This document shows, piece by piece, positions 35,011 to 43,802 of a DNA stretch of 64,000 nt. This DNA comes from Oscillospiraceae bacterium. Lineage in GTDB: Bacteria; Bacillota; Clostridia; Oscillospirales; Ruminococcaceae. The notes beneath the pieces are model-generated. The model was given only the letters and a program-made list of their open reading frames with translations, did no database searches and had not been told where the DNA came from. The DNA is taken from assembly GCA_017432285.1 (NCBI GenBank), contig JAFRJM010000013.1, positions 1 through 64,000 of the forward strand. The letters are read 5' to 3'. Position numbers and translations under genes: made by a program. How positions within the stretch are numbered: the first letter of the stretch is position 1; the number at the start of each line of letters is the position of its first letter.

Positions 35011-35847
35011 TCACTCAGTCCACTCTAGATAGATATGCACCGTGACATCTCCGTCTCCCAGGGCTTTCATCAGCCTGTCTTCCTCGCCCCAGTAATATAC
35101 CTCGCCTATCTTTGTAAGGCTCCATGTGTTCTCAGCGTAGCTTATAGCCAGCTGATTGCCCTGATACAAAGTTATGTCACCCAGCTTTGTCGTTATCTCT
35201 TTGTCGTCTCTGGGCAGACCCCACGGGATCTCACCGACTTTCTCGAAGCCGCCATAATCATGCATTTCTATAGTGAGAGATTCGTGCTCCAGCTTGTTCA
35301 GAAGGGCATTTGTCGCTGAGTTGACCTCAAGATCTAGAGGAAACGTATATTCGTCTCCTATCTGCGCCACTATCGTGTATGTAGGCGTCATGTCGTAGCC
35401 GCCGTAAGGCTCGATCCCCTCAACAACCTCACCTGTCCAGTCAAGGATCCCGCCGAATTCGTATACCCTGTAGTAGCCGATCTTTATGAGCTTGTCTGCA
35501 GCCTCTTTGCTCCTGTTTCCGCTTCTGCAGTATACAAGTATGACCTGATCAAGATCAGGCAGTTCATCAGGCTTAGTGTCCCCTATATCCTCATTCGGTA
35601 TGCAGATCGCTCCAGGGATGTGTCCTGTTTTATACTCATCCCAGCGGCGGACATCCAGGATGACGCAGTCTTTTTCATCCTTCATCATCTGCGCAGCCTG
35701 TTCCTGAGTGATCCTCTGATAAGTTCTAACCATGCCGGGGCCATCCAAAGGGTACTGATCAGGTTTCTGCCTGCTGCATCCGGCAAACAGAAGAAACGCA
35801 AGCACAAGCAATACGACGAAGATCCACATCTTTTTGTTCCTTTCCAT
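35011..35847 (-). CDS. lipoprotein with rhodanese and cyclophilin-like domains
   Basis: A 278-residue surface lipoprotein. The lipobox LFAGC gives lipidation at C24. A rhodanese domain (about 50-145) has VRRWDEYKTGHIPGA and the active-site loop YCRSGNRS with its Cys intact. It is followed by a domain (about 165-278) matching the cyclophilin-like 2 pattern (LEHESLTIEMHDYGG; GDITLYQGNQLAISY). Rhodaneses transfer sulfane sulfur; the second domain is structural or binding. ATG 35847 follows CGGAGAAC. Confidence 0.8.
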   Translation of the reverse strand: MERNKKMWIFVVLLVLAFLLFAGCSRQKPDQYPLDGPGMVRTYQRITQEQAAQMMKDEKDCVILDVRRWDEYKTGHIPGAICIPNEDIGDTKPDELPDLDQVILVYCRSGNRSKEAADKLIKIGYYRVYEFGGILDWTGEVVEGIEPYGGYDMTPTYTIVAQIGDEYTFPLDLEVNSATNALLNKLEHESLTIEMHDYGGFEKVGEIPWGLPRDDKEITTKLGDITLYQGNQLAISYAENTWSLTKIGEVYYWGEEDRLMKALGDGDVTVHIYLEWTE

Positions 35848-35975
35848 ATCTGTTCTCCGATCAGAGGTCAAATTTCTAATTATATTGTACCACAGCTGAG
35901 AAATAATTATGCTTTACCGATTTGATGTGTTAAAATTGATTAAACAAAAAAGCATTGCGCAGAAAGAGGCACGAA

Positions 35976-37178
35976 ATGATCATTATTCCCGACAGGATCG
36001 CTGTAGGCGACCGCTATACAGTACTGGAAAAGAAGGCCGTTCTTGTTCAGGACGGAGTTATAAAGAAGATAGACGAAGCTGCAAAACTGCTCACCGATTT
36101 TCCGGACGAGAAAGTTCAGGATGCTCCCGGATGCACATTGATCCCCGGAATGATAGATCTTCACACCCATATTGGCTGGGGCGAGGATCCTGCTCTCAGC
36201 GGGAAGCCCTACAGCGTGAGCATGCATGCCCTGTATGCTGCAAGCAAGATGGAAGGAACTCTCAAAGTCGGCGTCACCTCCATCAGGGAGGCGAGCTCAG
36301 GAAACTGTATCGGAGTTGCTCTGAACGAAGCTGCAGCAAGAGGATGGATCAAATCTCCCCGGGTATACCCCTGTCTTTCAGGTCTCTGCATGACCGGCGG
36401 TCACGGCTCCGGCCAGAGCGATTTCACCGGTATCTGGGAAGTGGACGGGATAGATGAGATCCGCAAGGCTATACGCACCAACAAGAAAAACGGAGCACAG
36501 TGGATCAAACTCCTTACCAGTGAGGCATACAGAGGTGATGAACTCTCAGAGGAGGAGATCTGCTTCGCAGCCCAGGAAGCTCACAGGCTAGATATGAAGA
36601 TCGAGGTGCACGCCGGATACGGCGCTTCTCTCGACAGCTGCCTTGCAGCAGGAGTAGATTCCATCGAGCACGGAACGCACCTCACCCCTGAGCAAGGAAA
36701 AGTGATGGTGGAAAAAGATATCACATGGGTCCCCACCATCTATGTTTTCAATTATGTATATGATGAGATGGCTGCTCTCGATGTCCCGCAGGCAATGAAA
36801 GATGATCCAAAGTCCGTATTCAATTACCTGAAAGAGTCAGTGGAATGCTACCCGCAGAACATCAAGCCGCTGTTTGACCTCGGCGTCCGCATTGCTACAG
36901 GAACAGATACAGACTGCACGGATTACAAAGGCTCGTCCCCTGTTGCTACTGAATGCGAATATCTTGTCAAGTGCGGGCTCAAACCTATTGAAGCGCTCGA
37001 GTGCGCCACCAAGAACGGCGCCGATCTGCTTGGTGTAGGAGATCATGTCGGTCTTGTAAAGGAAGGATACACAGCAGACCTGGTACTCGTTGAGGGAGAT
37101 CCTACAAAGAACGTATCCAATCTGCATAATGTACGCGCGACATATCAGGCAGGAAAAGAAGTGTATTCCGAATTCTAA
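35976..37178 (+). CDS. amidohydrolase-family metal-dependent hydrolase
   Basis: A 400-residue amidohydrolase of the imidazolonepropionase/prolidase-like group. Metal ligands seen: HTH in MIDLHTHIG, a Lys in WIKLLTS (possible carboxylated Lys), His in EVHAGYG, His in SIEHGTHL, and Asp in ATGTDTD. An N-terminal beta sandwich strand and C-terminal GKEVY strand complete the fold. Its substrate is a cyclic amide or peptide-like compound. ATG 35976 follows AGAAAGAGG. It is 17 bp before an M24 peptidase gene, and the two probably act together. Confidence 0.85.
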   Translation: MIIIPDRIAVGDRYTVLEKKAVLVQDGVIKKIDEAAKLLTDFPDEKVQDAPGCTLIPGMIDLHTHIGWGEDPALSGKPYSVSMHALYAASKMEGTLKVGVTSIREASSGNCIGVALNEAAARGWIKSPRVYPCLSGLCMTGGHGSGQSDFTGIWEVDGIDEIRKAIRTNKKNGAQWIKLLTSEAYRGDELSEEEICFAAQEAHRLDMKIEVHAGYGASLDSCLAAGVDSIEHGTHLTPEQGKVMVEKDITWVPTIYVFNYVYDEMAALDVPQAMKDDPKSVFNYLKESVECYPQNIKPLFDLGVRIATGTDTDCTDYKGSSPVATECEYLVKCGLKPIEALECATKNGADLLGVGDHVGLVKEGYTADLVLVEGDPTKNVSNLHNVRATYQAGKEVYSEF

Positions 37179-37195
37179 CGATTTAGGAGCAGATC

Positions 37196-37906
37196 ATGGT
37201 ACCTGTATATCTGGAAGACAGTCAGAAGGCTCAGCAGATAGCAAGAGAGACACTCAACGAGCTTAATGCTATCCTGCATGTCGGCATGAGCGAAAAGGAG
37301 ATCTATGACTTTGTCTGTACAAGGATGAAGGAGAAAGGCTCCGGGGATTTCTGGTACCATGGTTTAGGCGCGATGGTCCTTCTGGGTGACCGCGGACGCC
37401 TCTCGATAAGCGGAAAAGACTACTCTCCAGACGAGAACAACCGCATAAGTGAGCGGGACGTAGTGACGGTAGACTGCTCTCCCACCTTCAACGGAGCATG
37501 GGGAGACTATGCCAGAACGTTCTTCATTGAGAACGGGCAGGGTGTTCCCAAAGACTCGCCTCAGGATCCGGAATTCGTGCGCGGCCTAGAGGCGGAACTG
37601 CATCTCCACCGCGTTCTGACGGAAGAACTCAATCCGGACATGACGTATCACGAGATATTCAGGAGACTCACGGATGAGATCCAGGCTCTTGGCTTTGAGA
37701 ATCTGGATTTCCACGGGAATCTCGGTCACAGCATTGAGGAAGATGAGAAGGACAGGATATGCATCGAGGAAAACAATTATGAGAGCGTCCGCAAACACGG
37801 TAAGCCCATAACTCTTGAACCTCACATCGCTCTTCCCGGAAGCTCATTCGCATACAAAAGAGAGAATATATACTATTTCGTCGAAGAGTGGTTTGTCTGT
37901 CTGTAA
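37196..37906 (+). CDS. M24-family metallopeptidase
   Basis: A 236-residue pita-bread-fold metalloenzyme (methionine-aminopeptidase/prolidase family). Likely metal ligands: Asp in VTVDCSP, Asp in WGDYAR, His in NLGHSIE, Glu in TLEPH and Glu in VEEWF. It lacks the N-terminal domain of full prolidases, so it is a compact form. It follows the amidohydrolase by 17 bp, suggesting joint breakdown of dipeptide- or hydantoin-like compounds. ATG 37196 follows AGGAGC. Confidence 0.85.
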   Translation: MVPVYLEDSQKAQQIARETLNELNAILHVGMSEKEIYDFVCTRMKEKGSGDFWYHGLGAMVLLGDRGRLSISGKDYSPDENNRISERDVVTVDCSPTFNGAWGDYARTFFIENGQGVPKDSPQDPEFVRGLEAELHLHRVLTEELNPDMTYHEIFRRLTDEIQALGFENLDFHGNLGHSIEEDEKDRICIEENNYESVRKHGKPITLEPHIALPGSSFAYKRENIYYFVEEWFVCL

Positions 37907-37924
37907 TCCCAGCAATATAACAAA

Positions 37925-37975
37925 AGCCTATCCGTTATCTGCCAGCGCTGGCATCGGATAGGCTCTTTTTTGTTG
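37925..37975. terminator. bidirectional rho-independent terminator
   Basis: A 10-bp stem (37925-37934 with 37955-37964) encloses the palindrome GCCAGCGCTGGC and is followed by CTTTTTTG. It separates convergent operons. Confidence 0.88.
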
Positions 37976-37979
37976 TTTT

Positions 37980-38933
37980 TTAGTAATCCACGTCTTTTCT
38001 CAGAAGCGTTCCGCCGCTGAAATCATTGATGATTATTCCTTCTCCGTCTCTGTCAACGAAATAGAGAACATAGAGTTCATCCACCGTGTAAGTGTTGAGG
38101 AAATCCATCTCATCCCTGAATTCATAGTAGATGCTTCCTCCTTTTGCGTCCTTGAGAACAAGGCGGAACGGTTCATCCGGATCCGGTTCGTATTTAAGAT
38201 CGATGAAATAATCCTCACCGGTATAGGAATGCATATGCAGCATTGCCTTGCCGTCTTCGGCAATGTCTACGTAGTAGGCATATACGCTGCATGTCGGATC
38301 CAGGGATTTTTCCATAGCCCAGTATCCCTTGACCCTGTCCTCCGGCTCCTCATCCAATGCCGTCATCAGATCTTCAGGCATATATATGGATGGAGAAGGT
38401 GTGAAGAGCTGCTGTCCTCCTGTCACATGGGACTCGAGATACAGGCCTCCGTCGCCAGGGTGTGTCGTGTTGTTGAACACGAGACTTGTGGTCTCCCTTC
38501 CTTCATAACCGGTCATACCGCCTCCGGAATAGTCATAATCCGTCTCGGCTTCCTCCCAGTTGACGAAGAGATAATAATCGCCGTTACAATAGAAACCGCC
38601 ACCGTCAGGTGAGAACCAGTATGTCTCGCCCTCATAATACCAGAGACCTATGATGTCATAGTCAGGATGCGTTCCTTCTTCGGGAGGTTCCACTATATCT
38701 ATCGGCTCAGGTTCAGGCTCAGGTTCCGGTTCGATTATCTCCTCCGGAACGAACGCTTCCGCATGGAGGAATTGTGGGAAGATCGATACAGGAATGATAA
38801 GAAGGATCATAGCAGCGCTCATAAGCCACTTCCATCCATTCCTTTTTCTTTCCTGCTCCGGCTCGGTGTAACTCTTCTGCCCTTCGAACTCATCCGGGAT
38901 CTCCGTGAATTCTTTTGGAAGAGCGTTCAGCAT
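37980..38933 (-). CDS. membrane-anchored protein with Pro-Glu stalk
   Basis: A 317-residue protein. An N-terminal cytoplasmic stretch (about 1-34), one transmembrane segment (about 35-54), then a PEPEPEPEP stalk (about 67-78) and an exported domain rich in Tyr, Gly and Asp, starting IIGLWYYEG. The LWYYEG-type strand again resembles the lipocalin-like domains of other proteins here. It begins 1 bp after the mscS stop. Function unknown. Confidence 0.65.
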   Translation of the reverse strand: MLNALPKEFTEIPDEFEGQKSYTEPEQERKRNGWKWLMSAAMILLIIPVSIFPQFLHAEAFVPEEIIEPEPEPEPEPIDIVEPPEEGTHPDYDIIGLWYYEGETYWFSPDGGGFYCNGDYYLFVNWEEAETDYDYSGGGMTGYEGRETTSLVFNNTTHPGDGGLYLESHVTGGQQLFTPSPSIYMPEDLMTALDEEPEDRVKGYWAMEKSLDPTCSVYAYYVDIAEDGKAMLHMHSYTGEDYFIDLKYEPDPDEPFRLVLKDAKGGSIYYEFRDEMDFLNTYTVDELYVLYFVDRDGEGIIINDFSGGTLLRKDVDY

Positions 38934-38934
38934 A

Positions 38935-39714
38935 TCAAAGCACCTCTATTTCCTGAAGCTTCTTAAGTAAAGCAAGATTCATCTGTCTTCTTGTATCATA
39001 GATATCCTTCTCATCACATTCTCTGATGAAACGGACAGATGTTTCTCCGGTGCCCAGTTTCTCAACACCAAGGCACTTGATGTCTCCGAAATCTGCTTCC
39101 AGGACCCTTTTAAGCTTCGCGGTCGGCACACTGATATCGATGACAGCAGTAGATTTATAGGAAGATCGGTTAAGAATGTTCTTCATCGAGGAGTTGTTGA
39201 TTATCTTCTCGTTGCCGCCGTTATCTGTAATGCAAGTTGTGCGGACCCCCATCTCAGTTACTTTACCGGTGAACCCGTTCACTTCGATGATATCCCCTAC
39301 CTTATATTCCTGTTCAAAGAGAAGGAACAGACCGGTCACAAGATCATTGATAAGATCCTGTGCAGACATACCGATGATCAGGCCTAAAATTCCAAGTCCT
39401 GCAATGATGCCGTTGATATCTGCACCAAGGATACGCAGAGACCACACTACAGCCAGAATAACAGCAGAATAATCAAGCAAACTTCTGACTATAGTCAGAA
39501 CAGTACTTTCCTTTTTGACAGCGCTGAGCGCAAGCTTGAGGACATATTTTACTGCCATCAGCAGACCTACGACTGACAGCACCTTGAGGAGCGACAGTAC
39601 GTTGATCTTCATCTCTCCAATGAATTCGCCAAGTCTGAGCCCGGTAAAACTGCCGATCCCGAGACACAGTGCCGCAACGACAAGTGCAGCGATAAGTTTC
39701 TTAACTTCTTTCAT
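38935..39714 (-). CDS. mscS: small-conductance mechanosensitive channel (MscS family)
   Basis: A 259-residue MscS-type channel. Three membrane segments end in the pore-lining helix (GIIAGLGILGLIIGMSAQDLI), followed by the beta domain (FEQEYKVGDIIEVNGFTGKVTEMGVRTT matches the family core) and a C-terminal alpha/beta part. It releases solutes on hypo-osmotic shock. ATG 39714 follows AAGGAGAA. It lies in a five-gene minus-strand run whose other members are not obviously osmotic. Confidence 0.92.
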   Translation of the reverse strand: MKEVKKLIAALVVAALCLGIGSFTGLRLGEFIGEMKINVLSLLKVLSVVGLLMAVKYVLKLALSAVKKESTVLTIVRSLLDYSAVILAVVWSLRILGADINGIIAGLGILGLIIGMSAQDLINDLVTGLFLLFEQEYKVGDIIEVNGFTGKVTEMGVRTTCITDNGGNEKIINNSSMKNILNRSSYKSTAVIDISVPTAKLKRVLEADFGDIKCLGVEKLGTGETSVRFIRECDEKDIYDTRRQMNLALLKKLQEIEVL

Positions 39715-39732
39715 GTTATTTCTCCTTGAATT

Positions 39733-40239
39733 CTATTTCTTGTTGAACATCACAGTGAACCATTTGCCGTTCTCGTCGCGGAACAGGAACGGGATCCTGT
39801 CTGGAGTCACCATGTTTACCCCTACTGTAGCCGTGGAACCATCTTCTGCTGCTATACCGATCTGAATGACTGCCTGCTCTGACAGAATATTCAAACTCAG
39901 TTCGTGCGCCACATCGTAGCGGACCGGCACGCTTCCGTGCGGAGGAAGATCACCGCTCAGGAAGATATATTCGGCTCTGTTTGCCCCTGCAGGGAGTCCT
40001 GTCAAGGCGGCGAGTTCGTCATCGAAATCGTAATCGACTACTAGACCTTCGCCATCAAAAGTCAGCGTCCCGTGCTCGGAGACGAATGTTCCTTTGTGTG
40101 GATCCGGTGCAGGCGTGTCCGGCTCATACGGATAATTGTCATACTGCTGCCCGCTTGTGCTTCGGAAAAAGAACACCTCGAAAGCACCAATAATTATCAG
40201 CAGCAGTGCTGCGGCTATAAGCAATATCTTCTTAAACAT
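39733..40239 (-). CDS. single-pass membrane protein of unknown function
   Basis: A 168-residue protein. One N-terminal hydrophobic segment (about 5-27), probably a signal anchor, is followed by a Pro/Asp linker and an exported domain (HGTLTFDGEGLVVDYD ...) that looks beta-rich. No family recognised. ATG 40239 follows GAGGAGGT. It lies 18 bp before mscS. Confidence 0.62.
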   Translation of the reverse strand: MFKKILLIAAALLLIIIGAFEVFFFRSTSGQQYDNYPYEPDTPAPDPHKGTFVSEHGTLTFDGEGLVVDYDFDDELAALTGLPAGANRAEYIFLSGDLPPHGSVPVRYDVAHELSLNILSEQAVIQIGIAAEDGSTATVGVNMVTPDRIPFLFRDENGKWFTVMFNKK

Positions 40240-40254
40240 ACCGTACCTCCTCTA

Positions 40255-40512
40255 CTAATCCACGATGACGATCCTTCCCTCCACTTTAGGATCGAGGTTC
40301 TGATGTGTGGAGAGCCCGAGGTATTCCGAGTCTATAACAGATCCGCGGAACATGTCCCCGGCCATCACATACAGGGTATTTGGGTTGATTTCCCTCTCGT
40401 GCTGGACGTATCCGGACAAGCGCACAAGCCCTCCTGTCTCAACCCCGTCTTTCTCCTCGATGAGAAAGTCCCCGTGCATATCATTGGTATGAAGAATCGT
40501 CAGATCTTTCAA
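40255..40512 (-). pseudogene. 5'-nucleotidase/UDP-sugar hydrolase, internally deleted
   Basis: An 85-residue frame. Residues 1-65 are the start of the metallophosphatase domain of the UshA/5'-nucleotidase family (LTILHTNDMHG; AGDMFRGSVIDSEY). Residues 66-85 (STHQNLDPKVEGRIV) look like the extreme C terminus of the same family. The 400 or so residues between are gone, and the frame is intact across the join near 40315. The start is TTG with AGGAG 8 bp before it. A product could be made but it lacks most metal ligands. It follows the DUF3267 gene by 10 bp. Confidence 0.7.
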
Positions 40513-40522
40513 TGTATTACTC

Positions 40523-41167
40523 CTATCTTGTGAATACTATGCATCCCGCCTGAGTCGGGTGGTCGTAGATCAGCTGCTCTTTTGCATCAGTCCTGAACCG
40601 GAGCAGTTCCCGTACCAGCAGCACGTCCCCGCCCGCGCTCATTATCATCACGACGCTTATCAGAAGAAGCAGGAACGATCCGCTGAATATGGCGACCTCC
40701 GCAGGGATCAGTCCCAGAACAATAAGCGGCATGAGCGCTCCGAGGATATACTGTCCTTTTTCCAGCGGAACTCCGCAAGTGCAGTAAGGAGTCAAATACT
40801 GAGCCATGAATCCGAATTCAATGTCCTTCCAGCGGTTTGGCGCGAAAATGCTCCACGTCAGGCCGTGGATCAGCTCGTGGACCACAATCAGCACGATGTA
40901 TGAGACTGTAAAGATCCAGAAAGACGACTTGCCAAAGCTGTCTGCCGGTCCGCTCCTGTTAACCAGGAAGAACAAGCCTACAGTAACTGCCATCACCGGA
41001 AGGGACAGTAAAACGGTCACAACGTTGGCTTTTACTATATCGATGGTCCTGTCATTCCTCGTATATCCCCTGTTCTCCAGTTCTTCAGTGATCTTATCCA
41101 GTCTGTCCATTCGCTTCTGCTCCGCGGGAGACAGTTTTCTGTTCTTTTCTTCTTCAGACACTTTCAT
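40523..41167 (-). CDS. DUF3267-type putative membrane metalloprotease
   Basis: A 214-residue protein. An N-terminal charged helix precedes about four membrane segments, the second of which carries HELIHG (HExxH zinc-protease motif, about residue 98). The central VPLEKGQYILGALMPLIVL fits DUF3267. Such proteins are predicted zincins with no known substrate. ATG 41167 follows AGGAG; a TTG at 41173 is less likely. It begins 25 bp after the PfkB kinase stop. Confidence 0.78.
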   Translation of the reverse strand: MKVSEEEKNRKLSPAEQKRMDRLDKITEELENRGYTRNDRTIDIVKANVVTVLLSLPVMAVTVGLFFLVNRSGPADSFGKSSFWIFTVSYIVLIVVHELIHGLTWSIFAPNRWKDIEFGFMAQYLTPYCTCGVPLEKGQYILGALMPLIVLGLIPAEVAIFSGSFLLLLISVVMIMSAGGDVLLVRELLRFRTDAKEQLIYDHPTQAGCIVFTR

Positions 41168-41192
41168 AATCAACTCCTGTCTGAGCGTCTGC

Positions 41193-42122
41193 TCAGCCGT
41201 TCAATACTTTCAGAACTTCTTCTTTGCTCACAGCTCCGCTCCTAGCACCCATGTGCGAAACACATATTGATGCCGCCGCTGTGGCGAACTCAGCTGCCTC
41301 TTTAAGGCCGTTCTCCTCCAGGGCAGCAATGAAGCTGCTGCAGAAGGTGTCCCCAGCTCCGGTCACATCGACTACCTCGACGTTTCTAGCCGGAACATGG
41401 AACGGGATCTCGCCGGCTTTGTCTACAACGCATCCGTCAGCGCCAAGCGTCACCACCACCAGATCCATCCCCAGCTCGTGCAGTCTGGCTGCCTCCTCCT
41501 GGAAGGAACGCTCACCGCGCACGCTGTCAAACCCGGTCTCGTTGAAGAAGCCTATATCCACATTCATGAACCTTACTTCATCTCCGTTGCGCTCGTAGTC
41601 GACGTCATAGTCCACCACTACTTTTGCTCCTGCAGCGCGGATCTCAGGGGCAAATTCCTGCCAGATCTTGTCTCCGAAACGCAGCGTGGCAAGTACACCA
41701 CACGTGGAGTAGATATATCTAGCATTCTTCAGGACTTCCACCTGCTCTTCAGTGAGCTCTATCTTTTCTATGTGAAGGATGGGGATGAAGATGGTGTGCT
41801 CGTTTTCCACGAGAAAGATCATCGTCTTGGAATCCGGCAGGGAGTCATCCACCACAGACATGGATGTGTCTATGCCCTGCTTCTCCAGGTCTTCCAGAAG
41901 GAGTTTTGAGATGGCTCCGCTGTTCATCGCGGTCCAGAACAGAGTGTCCTGTCCTAGCGCTGCGCTCACACAGGCTGCGTTCGCGATCATTCCACCGGGA
42001 ACCGCGGGAAGAGTCTCTACCTCCTCCTTATCAGCTGTGCCCGGCCAGCGGTCTGCCCTGTAATATTCATCCAGCGCAACATCCCCTATATATACGTTAT
42101 AGGAACCCTTTTCACGACCCAT
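41193..42122 (-). CDS. PfkB-family sugar kinase
   Basis: A 309-residue ribokinase-like kinase. The N-terminal glycine pair region is AVPGGMIANAA and the C-terminal anion hole/catalytic base is DVTGAGDTF, both intact. It should phosphorylate a sugar or nucleoside with ATP in the cytosol. It is transcribed divergently from the ECF-transporter operon, whose fifth gene is a second, altered PfkB protein. ATG 42122 follows GAGGATT. Sugar specificity cannot be read. Confidence 0.86.
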   Translation of the reverse strand: MGREKGSYNVYIGDVALDEYYRADRWPGTADKEEVETLPAVPGGMIANAACVSAALGQDTLFWTAMNSGAISKLLLEDLEKQGIDTSMSVVDDSLPDSKTMIFLVENEHTIFIPILHIEKIELTEEQVEVLKNARYIYSTCGVLATLRFGDKIWQEFAPEIRAAGAKVVVDYDVDYERNGDEVRFMNVDIGFFNETGFDSVRGERSFQEEAARLHELGMDLVVVTLGADGCVVDKAGEIPFHVPARNVEVVDVTGAGDTFCSSFIAALEENGLKEAAEFATAAASICVSHMGARSGAVSKEEVLKVLNG

Positions 42123-42196
42123 GTTGCAATCCTCACAAATTGTTCACATTTCTTTGGTGCTATTGCCTAAAATGATTATACCCATACTGGTAAGAA

Positions 42197-42226
42197 TTGC
42201 AAAGACTGGTCAAATGTGTATATAAT
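42197..42226 (+). promoter_or_regulatory. promoter of the ECF-transporter operon
   Basis: TTGCAA (42197-42202) and a perfect TATAAT (42221-42226) are separated by 18 bp, about 65 bp before the S-component start. I see no riboswitch fold of a known class in 42227-42290. Confidence 0.6.
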
Positions 42227-42290
42227 ACATTTAATGCAGCCACTGGCTGACGATCATTATTCAATATCATTATTGGAGGAAAAATCTATC

Positions 42291-42893
42291 ATGAAGAAAG
42301 ATAACAAACTTGCATGGTTCCTGGTACCGATCGGTGTTGCGGTCAACTTTATTTTCGGTACACTCGTTCTCATGCTCAGGCTCCCGATCTACCTCGACTG
42401 CGCAGGCACGATCATCGTAGCAGCACTTTGCGGCACATGGCCGGGCGTTATCGTTGGTCTCGTATCCAACATTCTTAACGCTATTACCGACCCCGGCACC
42501 CTTCTTTATGCTCCTCTGAACATGGCATTCGCCGTTCTCGCAGCATATCTTTCAAAGAAAGGTGTCTTCAAGAAATTCGTTCCCACACTTATCAGCTCCC
42601 TCGGCTTCGCCTTCATCGGCGGTGTTATCGGTGCTCTGATCACCTGGGCTCGTTTCGGATTTGACTTCGGCAGCGGCACAACATCCGTCGTTGTTCTGCC
42701 TCTCTATGCAGCAACCGGACTTCCGAAATTCATCTGCCAGATCATCGGCGAGTTCCTCTGCGACCTGCTTGATAAGGTCATCACAGTCGTCGTATGCTAC
42801 TTCATCCTGAAGGCATTCCCGACCAGATTCCTCTCCAAGCTCCCGTTGGGCGATATCTATATCAGCGACGAGGCAAAAGCTCTCGAAGAGTAA
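42291..42893 (+). CDS. ECF transporter substrate-binding S component
   Basis: A 200-residue membrane protein with six segments. The early LRLPIYLDCAGTIIVAALCG and GVIVGLVSNIL are typical of ECF S components. The S component determines substrate; this one does not match the well-known thiamin, riboflavin, folate, biotin or queuosine types by eye. It is followed by its own T and A subunits, which makes this a dedicated (group I) ECF transporter. ATG 42291 follows GGAGGA. Given the kinases and nucleoside hydrolase nearby, a nucleoside-like substrate is inferred. Confidence 0.82.
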   Translation: MKKDNKLAWFLVPIGVAVNFIFGTLVLMLRLPIYLDCAGTIIVAALCGTWPGVIVGLVSNILNAITDPGTLLYAPLNMAFAVLAAYLSKKGVFKKFVPTLISSLGFAFIGGVIGALITWARFGFDFGSGTTSVVVLPLYAATGLPKFICQIIGEFLCDLLDKVITVVVCYFILKAFPTRFLSKLPLGDIYISDEAKALEE

Positions 42894-42933
42894 TTTCAGA
42901 ACATAGACGCAAATACTGCGCTCTTAATTAACT

Positions 42934-42969
42934 AGCGGCGGGAGCACATCACAACTCCTGCCGCTTTCT
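42934..42969 (+). terminator. intercistronic hairpin, partial terminator
   Basis: An 11-bp stem with one G.T pair (42934-42944 with 42955-42965), extended by CTA/TAG, is followed only by TTTCTAG. It sits between the S and T genes. It may reduce downstream transcription or protect the S-component message. Confidence 0.5.
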
Positions 42970-42984
42970 AGTTGGAGGTTCCTT

Positions 42985-43791
42985 ATGGACAAAGAGTTTA
43001 TCAACTCTTATAACGATTATGTCGATAACGGGAATGCCTGGTTCAACCTCAATCCTCTCTCCAAACTGTGCATCTGCCTTTGCATCGGCCTCACAGCCGT
43101 TGTCGTGCGCCGCTGGCAGTACGGATTCTCGCTGTGCCTCTTATACTGCATAGCAGCTCTGCTCATCGGCATATTCCCGCGATTCATAAAAAACTATTTC
43201 GCGATCAGCATTATCCTTTTCTTCCTGACGATCATCGTTCGTCAGTTCAGCATGAAAGAGCCGGACTTCACGCCGTTCATCAACGTTTTCGGGTGGCAGT
43301 GGTACAAGGAGCCGTTCATAGCTGCACTTAACATCGTCTCATACATCATGGGGTGCTCTGGCGCGTTACTTATCTTTTTCCAGACCACAGAGATGCGTGA
43401 CATCATGCTGGCTCTGGAGAACCGCGGCGTGACACACGTCGCCAGTTACATCATGCTCAGCTCCATGCAGAGCGTCATCGATATGCGCAAATCCGCAGAG
43501 ACTATCCTTGAGAGCCAGAAAGCTCGCGGCATCGAAACGGACGGCAATATCATGGTCCGCATGAAGGCTTTCTTCCCCATCCTCGGACCTATCCTCCTGA
43601 GTGCTATGTCCGGAACGGAAGAGAAGGCCATCGCCATGGATGCCCGCGCATTCTCACACGAAGGCGGCCACACTTATCTGCGTGTCCTCCGCCCGATCTC
43701 TAAAGTTGAATATGCACTGGATGCACTTGCCATCCTGTGTCTTATCGCTTCGATCGTGTGGAAGGTCCTCAGCCTGACCGGTGTTCTGTAA
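42985..43791 (+). CDS. ecfT: ECF transporter transmembrane T component
   Basis: A 268-residue EcfT protein with about six membrane segments. The cytoplasmic coupling helices carry the paired Ala-Arg-Gly-type motifs (KARGIET and DARAF) that dock onto the two ATPases. It holds the S component to the ATPase pair. ATG 42985 follows TTGGAGG. It is 11 bp before ecfA. Confidence 0.9.
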   Translation: MDKEFINSYNDYVDNGNAWFNLNPLSKLCICLCIGLTAVVVRRWQYGFSLCLLYCIAALLIGIFPRFIKNYFAISIILFFLTIIVRQFSMKEPDFTPFINVFGWQWYKEPFIAALNIVSYIMGCSGALLIFFQTTEMRDIMLALENRGVTHVASYIMLSSMQSVIDMRKSAETILESQKARGIETDGNIMVRMKAFFPILGPILLSAMSGTEEKAIAMDARAFSHEGGHTYLRVLRPISKVEYALDALAILCLIASIVWKVLSLTGVL

Positions 43792-43802
43792 GGAGGTGCG
43801 AT

